A stretch of DNA of 64,000 bases from the NCBI GenBank assembly GCA_919902515.1, contig CAKKRD010000010.1:23523-87522 (forward strand). Direction: 5' to 3'. This DNA is from Nitrosomonadaceae bacterium (GTDB lineage Bacteria > Pseudomonadota > Gammaproteobacteria > Burkholderiales > Nitrosomonadaceae). The notes beneath the pieces are model-generated. The model was not told where the DNA came from. It ran no database searches and saw only the letters and a list, made by a program, of their open reading frames with translations. The position numbers were made by a program, and so were the translations under genes. The stretch's first letter is position 1; each line of letters starts with the position of its first letter. Shown piece by piece: positions 1-9,830 of the stretch.

Positions 1-1038
1 GGAATAAAAGCGGCATCCCTGATGGCGGTACACAATCTCGCTTTTCAGGGTGTATTCCCGCCCGGCAGCGTAACCCAACTGGGGCTGCCTGCCGCCAGCT
101 TCAACATCAACGGTGTTGAATACCACGGCAAAATGTCATTCCTCAAGGCCGGACTCTATTATGCCGATCACATCGTCAGCGTCAGTCCCACCTATGCGAA
201 GGAAATTCAGACGGCATCACTGGGTTTCGGCTTGCAAGGCTTGCTGGCAGGACGCCGCAAACATCTCAGCGGCATCGTCAATGGCATCGATACGGTTGAA
301 TGGGATCCCGCCACCGATCCCTGTCTTGCGCGCAATTATACTGCCCGCAGACTTGCCGCCAAGGCCGCCAACAAACGCGCGTTGCAGCAGGCGCTGGGAC
401 TGCCGGTCGATCCGGATATTTTGTTGTTTGGGGCAGTGAGTCGTTTCACTCACCAGAAAGGCTACGACCTGCTGCTGCAGGTCGCACCGCAACTGACTAG
501 ACTTCCCGCACAACTGGTCATTCTAGGCAGCGGCGAAGCGGCGCTGGAACAGCAGTTGGCGCTGCTGGCAAAAACTCACCCTGGGAAAATCGCTGTGCGC
601 ATCGGCTTTGATGAGGCGCTGTCACACTTGATCGAGGCCGGCGCCGATAGCTTCCTGATGCCGTCACGCTTCGAGCCTTGTGGTTTGAACCAGATGTACA
701 GCCAACGCTACGGCACACCACCACTGGTCCATGCCACCGGTGGTCTGCTCGACACGGTGGTGGACTGCACCCCGGCAACGCTGGCCGACGGAAGCGCCAG
801 CGGTTTTCTGTTCCACCCCATGACCCCCGGCAATTTCCTCGCCGCCATACGGCGTGTCAGCATCGCCTACCACGATAAACCAACCTGGCGCCGCTTGCAG
901 AAAAACTGCATGACCAAAGATTTCAGTTGGCGCCCCAGCGCTGCGGCCTACCGCGAAATCTACCTGTCGCTGGTATCCCGGCCATCGAAACCAACCCATG
1001 CCACTCCAATTGCAGCAAAACGGAAGCGCAAAGCGTAG
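1..1038 (+). CDS. glgA: Glycogen synthase, C-terminal part (cut by window start)
   Basis: The reading frame is open from base 1, so the gene begins before the window. It is a GT5 starch/glycogen synthase that moves glucose from ADP-glucose onto the growing alpha-1,4-glucan. Visible family landmarks are TVHN-like VHNLAFQG at the start, the GAVSRFTHQKG segment opening the second Rossmann domain, and the C-terminal PSRFEPCGLNQMYSQRYGT nucleotide-sugar site followed by GGLLDTV. The N-terminal KxGG ADP-glucose site is outside the window. It converges on a glycogen phosphorylase, so both directions of glycogen metabolism meet here. The last ~15 residues are basic and low complexity. Confidence 0.95.
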   Translation, partial: GIKAASLMAVHNLAFQGVFPPGSVTQLGLPAASFNINGVEYHGKMSFLKAGLYYADHIVSVSPTYAKEIQTASLGFGLQGLLAGRRKHLSGIVNGIDTVEWDPATDPCLARNYTARRLAAKAANKRALQQALGLPVDPDILLFGAVSRFTHQKGYDLLLQVAPQLTRLPAQLVILGSGEAALEQQLALLAKTHPGKIAVRIGFDEALSHLIEAGADSFLMPSRFEPCGLNQMYSQRYGTPPLVHATGGLLDTVVDCTPATLADGSASGFLFHPMTPGNFLAAIRRVSIAYHDKPTWRRLQKNCMTKDFSWRPSAAAYREIYLSLVSRPSKPTHATPIAAKRKRKA

Positions 1039-1039
1039 C

Positions 1040-1119
1040 GCCCCACTCCCCACTTACTACTCACTACTCACTACTCACCACTCCCCACTTCCTACTCCCT
1101 ACTCCCTACCCTCCCAGCA
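1040..1119. repeat. G-free short tandem repeat tract between glgA and glgP
   Basis: About 80 bases between the two convergent genes are built from imperfect 7-8 base units of the type CTACTCAC, CACTCCC and CTACTCC. The plus strand of the core has no G, so it is nearly pure C/T with spaced A. The tract ends a few bases before the phosphorylase stop codon. No hairpin or coding potential is seen. Units this regular could expand or contract by slippage. Confidence 0.85.
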
Positions 1120-1124
1120 TAACC

Positions 1125-3680
1125 TCACAGCCATACCATCAGGCCCATTTCCAGCGGATGTGTCAGCAGCGACTGATACGGATAAATGCGGATGTAATAT
1201 TCCAGCCTACCGCATAGTTCCGGAGCAAGATTCAGTTGAAACAGATGCTCGCCCGTTTCCTCGACACCGCTGGCTTCAAACCTGAAGTGCTTGAAATCGC
1301 ATGGCTTGCTGCCCTTGAACTGGCGGCAAACCAACAGTTCCACCACCACATCTTCGGGCTGCAAGCCGTTCAGTTTTGCGGCGACACTGAAATGTACGGC
1401 ATCGCCAAAACTGATGCGCTTGCATGGGGTATCCAGCCGGCGTAGCGTCACTCCGCCCCACGCATTTCTCACATGGGCTTTCCAGGCCGCGATTTTCCTG
1501 GCGCCATCGAAACCGTTCTCGGTATAGAGTGCACCTTGGTTGCTGGCCGGCAGATAGAAGTTGTTCAGGTACTCGCCCAGCATGCGGGTGGCATTATAGC
1601 GCGGCAGCAATGACATCATCGAATGCTTGGCCATTCTCACCCACTCGGGCGAGTAACCAAGCTTGTCGCGATGGTAATAGAGCGGTGCCACCCTATCCTG
1701 CAGGATTTCGTAGAGAGTCTGGCTCTCTTCCTTGTCGCGCAACGTGGGCAGCATATCCTCCGGTCCCGGCTTGATGGCCCAGCCATTCTTGCCGTCGTAG
1801 CCTTCTCCCCACCAGCCATCGAGCACGCTCAGGTTAATCGTCCCGTTGATGCCCGCTTTCATCCCGGAAGTGCCGCTTGCTTCCAACGGGTACACCGGGT
1901 TATTGAGCCACACATCCACCCCCGCCACCAGCCGCCGCGCAAGCCGCAGATCATAGCCCGCGATCAGCAGCAGCCGCCCTTCAAATTCCGGCAGGCGGGC
2001 GACCTGGTTGATACGCCGGATCAAATCTTGCCCGGGAATATCCGCCGGGTGCGCCTTGCCGGCAAAAATAAACAACACCGGGCGTTCCTGGTCAAGGATG
2101 ATTTGACGCAGCCAATCGAGATTCTCAAATAGCAGCGTGGCGCGTTTATAAGTGGCGAAACGGCGGGCAAAACCGATGGTCAGGATATTCGGACTAATCG
2201 GATCGGTGAACTTGAGCAATCGGTCGAGATGCGCCTCAGAACCATGGTTATGGGCATTTTGTACGGCGAGGTGGGAACGTACGCCGTAAAGCATTTGCGA
2301 TTTCAGCGACTGCCGCACGCTCCAGAACTGGTGGTCGGGTATCGTCTCAATGCGCGACCAATACTCGGTGTCGCACAGTTTGTTGCGCCACTCGTGGCCG
2401 AGATGGCGGTCGAACAGATCGGACCATTCCTGCGCCAGGAACGTCGGCACATGCACGCCGTTGGTGATATATCCCATCGGATTTTCTTCCGGCTCGATCT
2501 GTGGCCACAAATCCTGGCAAATGCGCGCCGACACATGGCCATGAATCCTGCTCACGCCGTTATGCGAGCGCGAACTGCGGATGGCGAGCGCGGTCATGTT
2601 GAAATCCGGGCTGTCGGGAGTACGGCCCAGCGCCATGAATTCTTCGCGCGCGATGCTGAGATCGCGGTAGAATCCCTCAAAATATGTCTGCATCATATCG
2701 GCGCTGAAATGGTCGTGCCCCGCCGGTACCGCGGTATGGGTGGTGAACACCGTGTTCACTGCCACCGCTTCCAGTGCGCTGGCGAAATCCAGACCCTGCT
2801 GCACCAGATTGCGCATGCGTTCCAGCATCATGAACGCCGCATGACCTTCGTTGATGTGCCATACCGTCGGCCGCATGCCCACCGCCTGCAATGCGCGCAC
2901 GCCACCGACACCGAGTATGATTTCCTGCTCGATGCGCATGGCTTTGTCGCCGCCATAGAGCTGATGGGTAATATCGCGGTCCTGCGAGGAATTCTCCGGC
3001 AAATCGACATCCAGCAGATACAGCGTCACATGGCCCACCTGCGCCTGCCATACTTTTATCACCACCTTGCGCTGCGGCAATTCCACTTCGACCCGCACCT
3101 CCGAGCCATCTGCGTGCAGCACCGGTGCCACTGGCAAGTCTTCGAAATCCGAATCGGCGTAGGTGACTTGCTGGTTACCCTGGTTATCGATGGTCTGGAA
3201 GAAATAGCCCTGACGGTAGAGCAGGCCGACACCGACAAACGGCAAGCGCAGATCACTCGCCGCCTTGCAGTGGTCGCCAGCCAGGATGCCAAGGCCGCCG
3301 GAATAAATCGGAAAGCTCTCGTGAAAGCCAAACTCGAAACAGAAGTACGCCACCTGGTCATGCGGACGCAGACCTTCGGCGCCGTTATGCCGTAACGGTT
3401 CGGAATGATAAGAATCGTAGGACGACAAAATGCTGTTGTAATTGGCGAGAAATACCTGATCCTCTGCGGCTTCCAATAGCAGGGATTCGTCCACGCGTTT
3501 AAGAAAAGCCTTGGGATTATGCCCCACTGCCCCCCATAAACCGGGATGCAAACGGGAAAATAGCGAGCGCGTGGAGCGATCCCAACTGTACCAGAGATTG
3601 TTGGCTAACTCCTCCAGGCGGACCAGCCGGCGGGGGATTTTGGGATTGACTGCGAGATTGAATACAGTGCCGGAGGACAT
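1125..3680 (-). CDS. glgP: Alpha-glucan (glycogen) phosphorylase
   Basis: This is an 851-residue GT35 phosphorylase that releases glucose-1-phosphate from glycogen or maltodextrin. Its N-terminus (NLWYSWD, LHPGLW) is typical of the shorter bacterial alpha-glucan phosphorylases rather than the E. coli MalP type. The PLP-lysine region reads EASGTSGMKAGINGTINLSV, followed by DGWWGEGYDG. Other family segments are GGLGILAGDHCKAASDL near residue 130 and HINEGHAAF near 275. The start is ATG at 3680. It converges with glgA; no operon partner is obvious, and orn follows on the same strand about 60 bases upstream of its start. Confidence 0.95.
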   Translation of the reverse strand: MSSGTVFNLAVNPKIPRRLVRLEELANNLWYSWDRSTRSLFSRLHPGLWGAVGHNPKAFLKRVDESLLLEAAEDQVFLANYNSILSSYDSYHSEPLRHNGAEGLRPHDQVAYFCFEFGFHESFPIYSGGLGILAGDHCKAASDLRLPFVGVGLLYRQGYFFQTIDNQGNQQVTYADSDFEDLPVAPVLHADGSEVRVEVELPQRKVVIKVWQAQVGHVTLYLLDVDLPENSSQDRDITHQLYGGDKAMRIEQEIILGVGGVRALQAVGMRPTVWHINEGHAAFMMLERMRNLVQQGLDFASALEAVAVNTVFTTHTAVPAGHDHFSADMMQTYFEGFYRDLSIAREEFMALGRTPDSPDFNMTALAIRSSRSHNGVSRIHGHVSARICQDLWPQIEPEENPMGYITNGVHVPTFLAQEWSDLFDRHLGHEWRNKLCDTEYWSRIETIPDHQFWSVRQSLKSQMLYGVRSHLAVQNAHNHGSEAHLDRLLKFTDPISPNILTIGFARRFATYKRATLLFENLDWLRQIILDQERPVLFIFAGKAHPADIPGQDLIRRINQVARLPEFEGRLLLIAGYDLRLARRLVAGVDVWLNNPVYPLEASGTSGMKAGINGTINLSVLDGWWGEGYDGKNGWAIKPGPEDMLPTLRDKEESQTLYEILQDRVAPLYYHRDKLGYSPEWVRMAKHSMMSLLPRYNATRMLGEYLNNFYLPASNQGALYTENGFDGARKIAAWKAHVRNAWGGVTLRRLDTPCKRISFGDAVHFSVAAKLNGLQPEDVVVELLVCRQFKGSKPCDFKHFRFEASGVEETGEHLFQLNLAPELCGRLEYYIRIYPYQSLLTHPLEMGLMVWL

Positions 3681-3742
3681 ACGTAAATTCCCTTAACAGA
3701 GGCTAGACGATAGGTGTGAAAAGTAACTTGCGCATCACTCTG

Positions 3743-4288
3743 CTACGCTCTGAGGAAATGCTCGCGGTAATACTTCATTTCGACAATGGAATCGTAAATA
3801 TCCGCCAGCGCTTCGTGCTTACTTTGCTTGGTCAAACCTGCGGCAATCTCGGGCTTCCAGCGTTTGACCAGCTCCTTCAGGGTGCTCACATCCAGATTGC
3901 GATAATGAAAATATGCCTCCAGTTGCGGCATGGAACGCGCCAGGAAGCGGCGATCCTGACAGATGGAATTGCCGCACATGGGAGAAATCCCGGCTGGAAC
4001 GTGCTGCTGCAGGAACGCAAGCATGCGTGCCTCCACCTCGGCTTCTGTCAGGGTTGACGCCTTGATCTTGTCGATCAGACCGGATTTGGCATGAGTGGAT
4101 TTATTCCAGTTGTCCATCCCATCCAGCACCGCGTCTGATTGATGTACCACCAGCACCGGCGCCTCCGCCACCACGTTCAACTGCGAATCGGTCACGACCA
4201 GGGCCACTTCGATGATGCGATCGCGATCCGAACTGAGTCCGCTCATTTCCATGTCGATCCAGATGAGGTTACCGTTATCTTGTGCCAT
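3743..4288 (-). CDS. orn: Oligoribonuclease
   Basis: This 181-residue DEDDh 3'-5' exoribonuclease clears 2-5 nt RNA fragments and pGpG from c-di-GMP turnover. The first catalytic acidic pair lies in WIDMEMSGL near residue 11. [26 protein letters not shown] and the C-terminal [17 protein letters not shown] block are characteristic of Orn, and length is normal for the family. It is divergent from the M48 protease gene that starts about 100 bases away, so the intergenic stretch must hold promoters for both. Confidence 0.96.
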   Translation of the reverse strand: MAQDNGNLIWIDMEMSGLSSDRDRIIEVALVVTDSQLNVVAEAPVLVVHQSDAVLDGMDNWNKSTHAKSGLIDKIKASTLTEAEVEARMLAFLQQHVPAGISPMCGNSICQDRRFLARSMPQLEAYFHYRNLDVSTLKELVKRWKPEIAAGLTKQSKHEALADIYDSIVEMKYYREHFLRA

Positions 4289-4389
4289 AATCCGACCCTT
4301 CCCCTGAATTTTCAGGGTGTAATTGTGTCATACCGCTAGCAGTCCGTCACTCTCACTGCCCGTTGCTAACCTCTAGTCTCAACTTGTCC

Positions 4390-5679
4390 ATGCAAATCTT
4401 CACTGTCGTCTTTGTTGCCGCCCTGCTGCTCACCACCTGTGTGCGCATGTGGCTCGCAACGCGGCACATCCACCATGTCCGCGCCCACCGCGCCAGCGTG
4501 CCCGACAACTTTTCCGCGCAAGTCGATCTGGCGGCGCACCAGAAAGCAGCCGACTATACCTGCGCCAAAACCCGTCTCGGTTATCTCAACATATTTCTGG
4601 AAGCGGCATTGCTACTGGCTCTTACCCTCGGCGGCGGGTTGAATGCCCTGGCCGCTTTCTGGTCAGACTGGCTGGGTGTTCCGATACCGCTCGACGGCAG
4701 TTCAGCAAATTACCCGATAACCCACGGCATAGCGCTGATCATCAGCACCATGCTGCTGATGAGTGTAGTAGAAATCCCCTTGAGTTACTATCGCACGTTT
4801 GTCATCGAGCAACAATTCGGCTTCAATAAAATGACACCCGCCATGTTCTTTGCCGATCTCATCAAGCAGACTGCGCTGGGTATGCTGCTCGGCATACCGC
4901 TGCTGTTCGGGGTGCTGTGGCTGATGGCGGAGATGGGTGCGCACTGGTGGCTCTACGCCTGGTTCGCATGGATGGTATTCAACCTGCTGGTTCTGGCCAT
5001 CTATCCCACCTGGATTGCGCCGCTATTCAACAAGTTCACGCCGCTGGCAGATGCTGCGCTCAAGGCGCGTATCGAACAACTGCTGCAAAAATGCGGCTTC
5101 GAATCCAGCGGACTGTTCGTGATGGATGGTTCGCGCCGCAGCAGTCACGGCAACGCTTATTTCACCGGCTTCGGCAAAACCAAGCGTATCGTTTTCTTCG
5201 ACACTTTACTTTCGCGCCTCGACGCGGCCGAAATCGAAGCAGTGCTGGCGCATGAACTGGGACATTTCAAGTGCCGCCACGTCATGAAACGCATCGTCTG
5301 GACTTTCGCCATGAGCCTGGTGTTCTTGTGGGGATTGGGCTACCTGATGCAGCAGGACTGGTTCTATCAGGGATTGGGCGTAACCGTTGCGGCCGTACCT
5401 TCAACCGCAATGGCACTATTGCTGTTTTTCCTGGTGATGCCCGTGTTTACCTTCCTGTTGCAGCCGCTGTCCAGCCTGTATTCGCGCAAACACGAATTTG
5501 AAGCTGACGAATACGCCGCACACAAAGCCTCTGCCACCGATCTCATCCGTGCACTGGTAAAGCTCTACCAGGACAATGCCGCAACGCTCACTCCCGACCC
5601 GCTGCATTCGGCATTTTATGACTCTCATCCGCCTGCTGCGTTAAGGATAGCGCGGCTGCAGAACCTAGCGCATAATTAA
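4390..5679 (+). CDS. M48 family (Ste24-like) membrane zinc metalloprotease
   Basis: An integral-membrane peptidase of the CAAX prenyl protease 1/Ste24 type, about 429 residues from the ATG at 4390. A TTG nine codons upstream is also in frame. The N-terminal half has several membrane helices and the family segment NKMTPAMFFADLIKQ. The zinc site is HELGHFKCRH near residue 288, with the third ligand in HEFEADEYA near residue 370. The bacterial role is probably membrane-protein quality control, since CAAX processing is not expected here. The next gene starts 49 bases downstream on the same strand. Confidence 0.9.
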   Translation: MQIFTVVFVAALLLTTCVRMWLATRHIHHVRAHRASVPDNFSAQVDLAAHQKAADYTCAKTRLGYLNIFLEAALLLALTLGGGLNALAAFWSDWLGVPIPLDGSSANYPITHGIALIISTMLLMSVVEIPLSYYRTFVIEQQFGFNKMTPAMFFADLIKQTALGMLLGIPLLFGVLWLMAEMGAHWWLYAWFAWMVFNLLVLAIYPTWIAPLFNKFTPLADAALKARIEQLLQKCGFESSGLFVMDGSRRSSHGNAYFTGFGKTKRIVFFDTLLSRLDAAEIEAVLAHELGHFKCRHVMKRIVWTFAMSLVFLWGLGYLMQQDWFYQGLGVTVAAVPSTAMALLLFFLVMPVFTFLLQPLSSLYSRKHEFEADEYAAHKASATDLIRALVKLYQDNAATLTPDPLHSAFYDSHPPAALRIARLQNLAHN

Positions 5680-5728
5680 CGTAGAAATCTCGACTCGTTC
5701 CTCCACCTTACATAGCATAGGAGAGACC

Positions 5729-6070
5729 ATGAATACTTCCGTCTGCGATCTCGCAACCAAGCAATGCAAACCCTGCGAAGGCGGCATGCCGCCGCTCACG
5801 CCCACTGAAGTTGCCACGCTGCTGCCGCAGCTTGAGGGCTGGCAGCTTCTCGACCAGCGGATCGGAAAAACCTACGATTTCAAGAATTATTATCAGACCA
5901 TGGCGTTCGTCAACGCCGTTGCGTGGGTTTCGCACCGCGAGGATCATCATCCGGACATCACGGTCGGCTACAATAAATGCCGCGTGGAATACACCACTCA
6001 CGCCGTCAATGGACTGTCCGAGAATGATTTTATTTGCGCGGCAAAGATCGATGCCCTGTTCAGGATTTGA
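5729..6070 (+). CDS. Pterin-4a-carbinolamine dehydratase
   Basis: A 113-residue PhhB/DCoH family protein that dehydrates 4a-hydroxy-tetrahydropterin. The family signature is visible in SHREDHHPDITVGYNKCRVE (residues about 70-90), which includes the paired active-site histidines. TTHAVNGLSENDFICAAKID follows. A strong ribosome site, AGGAGAGA, lies just upstream of the ATG. A short N-terminal cysteine-bearing extension (CDLATKQCKPCEGG) resembles that of other betaproteobacterial homologues. No phenylalanine hydroxylase gene is next to it, so its partner enzyme is unknown. It overlaps or abuts rsgA. Confidence 0.92.
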   Translation: MNTSVCDLATKQCKPCEGGMPPLTPTEVATLLPQLEGWQLLDQRIGKTYDFKNYYQTMAFVNAVAWVSHREDHHPDITVGYNKCRVEYTTHAVNGLSENDFICAAKIDALFRI

Positions 6071-6984
6071 GCCCGGTCCGCCACTCCTCGCCTGTCTCAC
6101 CCGCACCTGTTGCAGGACAGATCGTCGCCGCATTCGGCCGGCATTATCTGGTTGAAACCGCAAGCGGGGTAACCCTGTCCTGCGTGATGCGCGGCAAGAA
6201 AGGCGGTGCGGCCTGCGGTGACCAAGTGCTGATTCAGCCCGCCACGCCCGGACAAGGCGTGATCGAAACCATCCTGCCACGTTCCACGCTACTTTACCGC
6301 AGCGACGCTTTCCGCGAAAAACTGATCGCCGCCAACGTCACTCAGATCGTCATCGTGGTAGCTGCTGTTCCCAGCTTCAGTGAAGAACTGGTGAACCGTT
6401 GCCTCGCCGCCGCCGAAAGCCAGCGGATCAAAGCGTTGATCGTGCTCAACAAGGCCGATCTCGCTGACCCCACGCGCGCTGCTGCCGCTACTCTCCTGCT
6501 CTACCGGGAACTGGGCTATCCGCTGCTGCAGCTCAGCGCCAAGGAAGATGTCACCCCGCTGCTGCCATATCTGCAAGGCCAGCTCAGCGTGCTGGTAGGA
6601 CAATCGGGCATGGGCAAATCCACCCTTATCAATGCGCTCATCCCGGCTGCAGAACGCGCCACTGCAGAGATTTCCGTCGCACTCGATACTGGACGCCACA
6701 CCACCACCCACGCGCGGCTTTATCACCTCGATCAGAATAGCCGCCTGATCGATTCCCCCGGCATGCAGGAATTCGGTCTGCATCATATTGACGAAGCCGA
6801 TCTGGCGTGGGGATTCATCGAATTTCACCCCTACCTCGGGCAATGCAGATTCAGCAATTGCCGGCACACCGGCGAACCTGGCTGCGCGCTGGCACAAGCG
6901 GCAGAAGAAGGAAGAATCCACCCACGGCGTCTTGCTTTCTACCGGAAACTGGCCGCATCACTGGGGAATGCGTCGCGGAAGTGA
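6067..6984 (+). CDS. rsgA: Ribosome small-subunit-dependent GTPase A
   Basis: A circularly permuted GTPase that checks late maturation of the 30S subunit. It has an N-terminal OB fold (residues ~10-75), then G4 (LNKADL), then G1 (GQSGMGKST) and G3 (DSPG), which is the permuted order diagnostic of RsgA/YjeQ. A C-terminal zinc knuckle follows (CRFSNCRHTGEPGCAL). The start is uncertain. A TTG at 6067 overlaps the upstream stop as TTGA, while a TTG at 6034 gives a product 11 residues longer; neither has a convincing ribosome site. Confidence 0.93.
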   Translation: MSPVRHSSPVSPAPVAGQIVAAFGRHYLVETASGVTLSCVMRGKKGGAACGDQVLIQPATPGQGVIETILPRSTLLYRSDAFREKLIAANVTQIVIVVAAVPSFSEELVNRCLAAAESQRIKALIVLNKADLADPTRAAAATLLLYRELGYPLLQLSAKEDVTPLLPYLQGQLSVLVGQSGMGKSTLINALIPAAERATAEISVALDTGRHTTTHARLYHLDQNSRLIDSPGMQEFGLHHIDEADLAWGFIEFHPYLGQCRFSNCRHTGEPGCALAQAAEEGRIHPRRLAFYRKLAASLGNASRK

Positions 6985-7017
6985 GGGCCAGCGTTGGCTG
7001 CCGGAGGCAACGGCTTG

Positions 7018-9567
7018 CTAGGCCGCAGCCCGGCTCCCTTGTTCGTACTGCCGGTAGAATGTTTGCTTCAGGAGCTCGGCTGAGCCGATGTACCCCAGCA
7101 CAATCAGCCCCATGAGTCCGAGAAAGAGGGGCGGAAGCGGCACAAAGCCAAACAGATTGCCGAGCGGCGTATACGGGAGCGCGACAGCAGCAGCGGCTAC
7201 AGCCAGCGTCGCCAGCGTCAGTGCTGTGGACGGCCTGCTCCTCCAGAACGGACCGCGAGTGCGAATGACGAGCACAACCAGCGCAGCCGACACGACGGAT
7301 TCGACGAACCAGCCGCTACGAAACAGCTCGGGAGAAGCTTCCAGGATGAAGAACAACACCCCGAATGTGAGGAAGTCGAAAACGGAACTGAGCAACCCGA
7401 ACTTGAGCATGAAGTCGCGGATGAATTTCATGTCCCAGCGCTGGGGCCGCTCGACCGATTCGGTATCTACTCTGTCCGTGGCGATGGTCATTTCCGGCAA
7501 ATCAGTCATCAAATTGGTGAGCAGAATCTGCTTTGGCAGCAGCGGCAGAAAAGGCAGGAAAAGCGATGCGCCGGCCATGCTGAACATGTTGCCGAAGTTT
7601 GCGCTCGTGGCCATGAAAACGTATTTCATGGTATTCGCAAAGGTTGCACGGCCCGCACGCACACCGGCAGCAAGCACGGCGAGATCCGGCTCGAGCAACA
7701 CGATGTCAGCGGCTTCCTTCGCTACATCCGCGGCACCTTGAACCGATAAGCCGACGTCCGCCGCGTGCAGCGCTGGAGCATCGTTGATGCCGTCGCCCAG
7801 GTAGCCAACTACATGGCCTGCCGTGCGCAGTGCACGGATGATGCGCTCTTTTTGGTTCGGCTCAACCTCGGCAAAAATGTCTGTCATCCGCGCCAACTGT
7901 GGCAGCGCCTCGTCGCTTACCTGTCGCAGTTCCTGCCCGCTCACGATACGCGCATCAACCAGGCCGATCTGCCTGGCTACTTCTCGCGCCACCAACTGAT
8001 TGTCCCCGGTAATCACCTTGAGCGCGATACCAAGACCTTGCAGCTCCAGGATCGTTGCCGCAATCCCTGCTTTCGGTGGATCCGAGAATAGCAGAAAGCC
8101 GACAAACGTGAGATCTGTCTCGTCTTCCCGTCCGGCAACGCAGCGCCCCGGCAATGACTTTATCGCAATTCCAAGCGTGCGCAGCCCGCGTGCACTAAAC
8201 GCGGCATAGCGCTCAAGGATCGCCTGCTGCTGCCCCGCAATCGGAACAATCTCGCCGTCGCTCAACTCTACCGTAGCGCACGCCTCGATCACCTGTGACA
8301 GCGCTCCCTTGGTCACGAGTACGGCTTGTCCATCCATGGCTGCCAGCACACTCAGACGTTTGCGTGTGAAATCGTACGGTATCTCGTCAAGGCGCACTGC
8401 GCCAAAAGTCCCGTGATTGGCCGCCACCGTAATAGCATCGTCGATCGGGTTGTTAAAACCAGTTTGGAATGTCGCGTTGATTGCTGCCAGCTGCAGCGTA
8501 CGCTCGCTTGGATTCCCTTCTGCATCCAGCGCGCCTTCCAGGCTGACCTTGCCTTCTGTAAGCGTGCCTGTCTTGTCCGAGCACAGCACGTCCATGCTGC
8601 CAAAGTTCTCGATCGAAACGAGTCGTTTAACGATAACTTTCTTGGCGGCCATCCGGCGAGCCCCGCTGGCTAGATTTACACTAATGATTGCCGGCAGCAA
8701 TTCGGGGGTCAGACCGACAGCAAGCGCCAGCGCGAACAGAAACGAATCGAGGACCGGCCGCTGCAACAGGACGTTGAAGGCAAAGATCAGGATCACGAGG
8801 ATCAGCGTCAACCGGATCAGCAATGTGCCAAATTGACGCACTCCGCGCTCGAAATCCGTTTCCTCCGGCCGAGTCCGCAACTGCTGTGCGATCGCACCGA
8901 ATTCCGTGTTGCGGCCCGTTCGTATGACCAGAGCCCGGCCATTCCCACTGACCACATGGGTGCCCTGGAACAGCGCATTGGTGCGGCGTGCCAGCGGCGT
9001 GTCTACCGGCAAATCGGCCGCGGCCTTCTCGACCGGGAATGTCTCCCCGGTCAGGGTTGCCTCGTTGACAAATAGATCGCGTGACTCCAACAAGCGGCAA
9101 TCTGCAGGTACGCCAGAACCTGCGGAAAGGAGAACAATATCACCTGGCACCACCTCATCCCGCGGCACTCTGGTTGCCGCACCATCGCGCATGACCATGG
9201 CACTTAGTTCGACCATTTGCTGCAAGCTGGCGACGACCGTCGCGGCACGGAATTCTTGCCAGAAACCCAGCAAACCGCTGGCGGCAACGATAAAGAGAAT
9301 GATGAACCCATCGCTCGGGTCGTGCACCGCGAACGACAGAATCGCTGCGACAATCAAGATCAGGACAATAGGAGAGCCAAACTGTCGCAACAGTAAGGAA
9401 ACAACGCTGGGTGCGCCATTATCCTCGAGTGCGTTGGCACCAAAATGTTTAAGCCGCTCAGTCGCCTCGGCCGTGCTGAGGCCATCAATCGATGTATCGA
9501 TATCCTGGGCTGTCTCTTCGACACTGCGCGCCCACCACGGCGAGTCTTTCGATCTCGTGAAATTCAC
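7018..9567 (-). CDS. mgtA: Magnesium-translocating P-type ATPase (MgtA/MgtB type)
   Basis: A P3B-type ATPase for Mg2+ influx. The phosphorylation site is CSDKTGTLTEGKVSLEG, with a TGE actuator motif (LTGETFPVEKAA) and the hinge GDGINDAPAL. The C-terminal NLMTDLPEMTIATDRVD segment is typical of MgtA. I place the start at GTG 9567 because AGGTGAGG lies about 8 bases upstream. An in-frame GTG at 9633 would add 22 residues but has no ribosome site. From 9567 the product is 849 residues. About 260 bases separate the start from the stop of the PII-like gene upstream; I see no riboswitch there that I can defend. Confidence 0.94.
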   Translation of the reverse strand: MNFTRSKDSPWWARSVEETAQDIDTSIDGLSTAEATERLKHFGANALEDNGAPSVVSLLLRQFGSPIVLILIVAAILSFAVHDPSDGFIILFIVAASGLLGFWQEFRAATVVASLQQMVELSAMVMRDGAATRVPRDEVVPGDIVLLSAGSGVPADCRLLESRDLFVNEATLTGETFPVEKAAADLPVDTPLARRTNALFQGTHVVSGNGRALVIRTGRNTEFGAIAQQLRTRPEETDFERGVRQFGTLLIRLTLILVILIFAFNVLLQRPVLDSFLFALALAVGLTPELLPAIISVNLASGARRMAAKKVIVKRLVSIENFGSMDVLCSDKTGTLTEGKVSLEGALDAEGNPSERTLQLAAINATFQTGFNNPIDDAITVAANHGTFGAVRLDEIPYDFTRKRLSVLAAMDGQAVLVTKGALSQVIEACATVELSDGEIVPIAGQQQAILERYAAFSARGLRTLGIAIKSLPGRCVAGREDETDLTFVGFLLFSDPPKAGIAATILELQGLGIALKVITGDNQLVAREVARQIGLVDARIVSGQELRQVSDEALPQLARMTDIFAEVEPNQKERIIRALRTAGHVVGYLGDGINDAPALHAADVGLSVQGAADVAKEAADIVLLEPDLAVLAAGVRAGRATFANTMKYVFMATSANFGNMFSMAGASLFLPFLPLLPKQILLTNLMTDLPEMTIATDRVDTESVERPQRWDMKFIRDFMLKFGLLSSVFDFLTFGVLFFILEASPELFRSGWFVESVVSAALVVLVIRTRGPFWRSRPSTALTLATLAVAAAAVALPYTPLGNLFGFVPLPPLFLGLMGLIVLGYIGSAELLKQTFYRQYEQGSRAAA

Positions 9568-9830
9568 CAGAAAATCCTCACCTAGACATTCGCCGAGAAC
9601 ACGACGATATCGCACAATAAGAGATAGACCCACATATTATTATGTTTAAGCCATAATCACAGGGTCTCAAGAAGAATAGAACAGGGCAGGAGCGTCGCAT
9701 CCGCAGTGCGGTGTTACGGTGAAGTCTTGACGCTACCCGCTATACCGGGCAGTCAGTTGCAATGAATAATGTCAGACAGACAGATTCCAGCGTCTGTTTT
9801 GCCGAACGGGCGGGAAATTTGAGTAAAAGA

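Noticed and set aside
1040..1119. CRISPR array
   Set aside because: Repeat units are 7-8 bases and contiguous without unique spacers. No other repeat-spacer pattern was seen in the window.
2229..3395. A 388-codon open frame on the plus strand
   Set aside because: It lies wholly antisense to glgP, whose protein has every phosphorylase landmark. The frame is a shadow of codon bias.
9634..9830. Mg2+ riboswitch or leader upstream of mgtA
   Set aside because: Small hairpins occur (for example CAGAC/GTCTG near 9774-9798), but I cannot draw a conserved leader structure or leader peptide.
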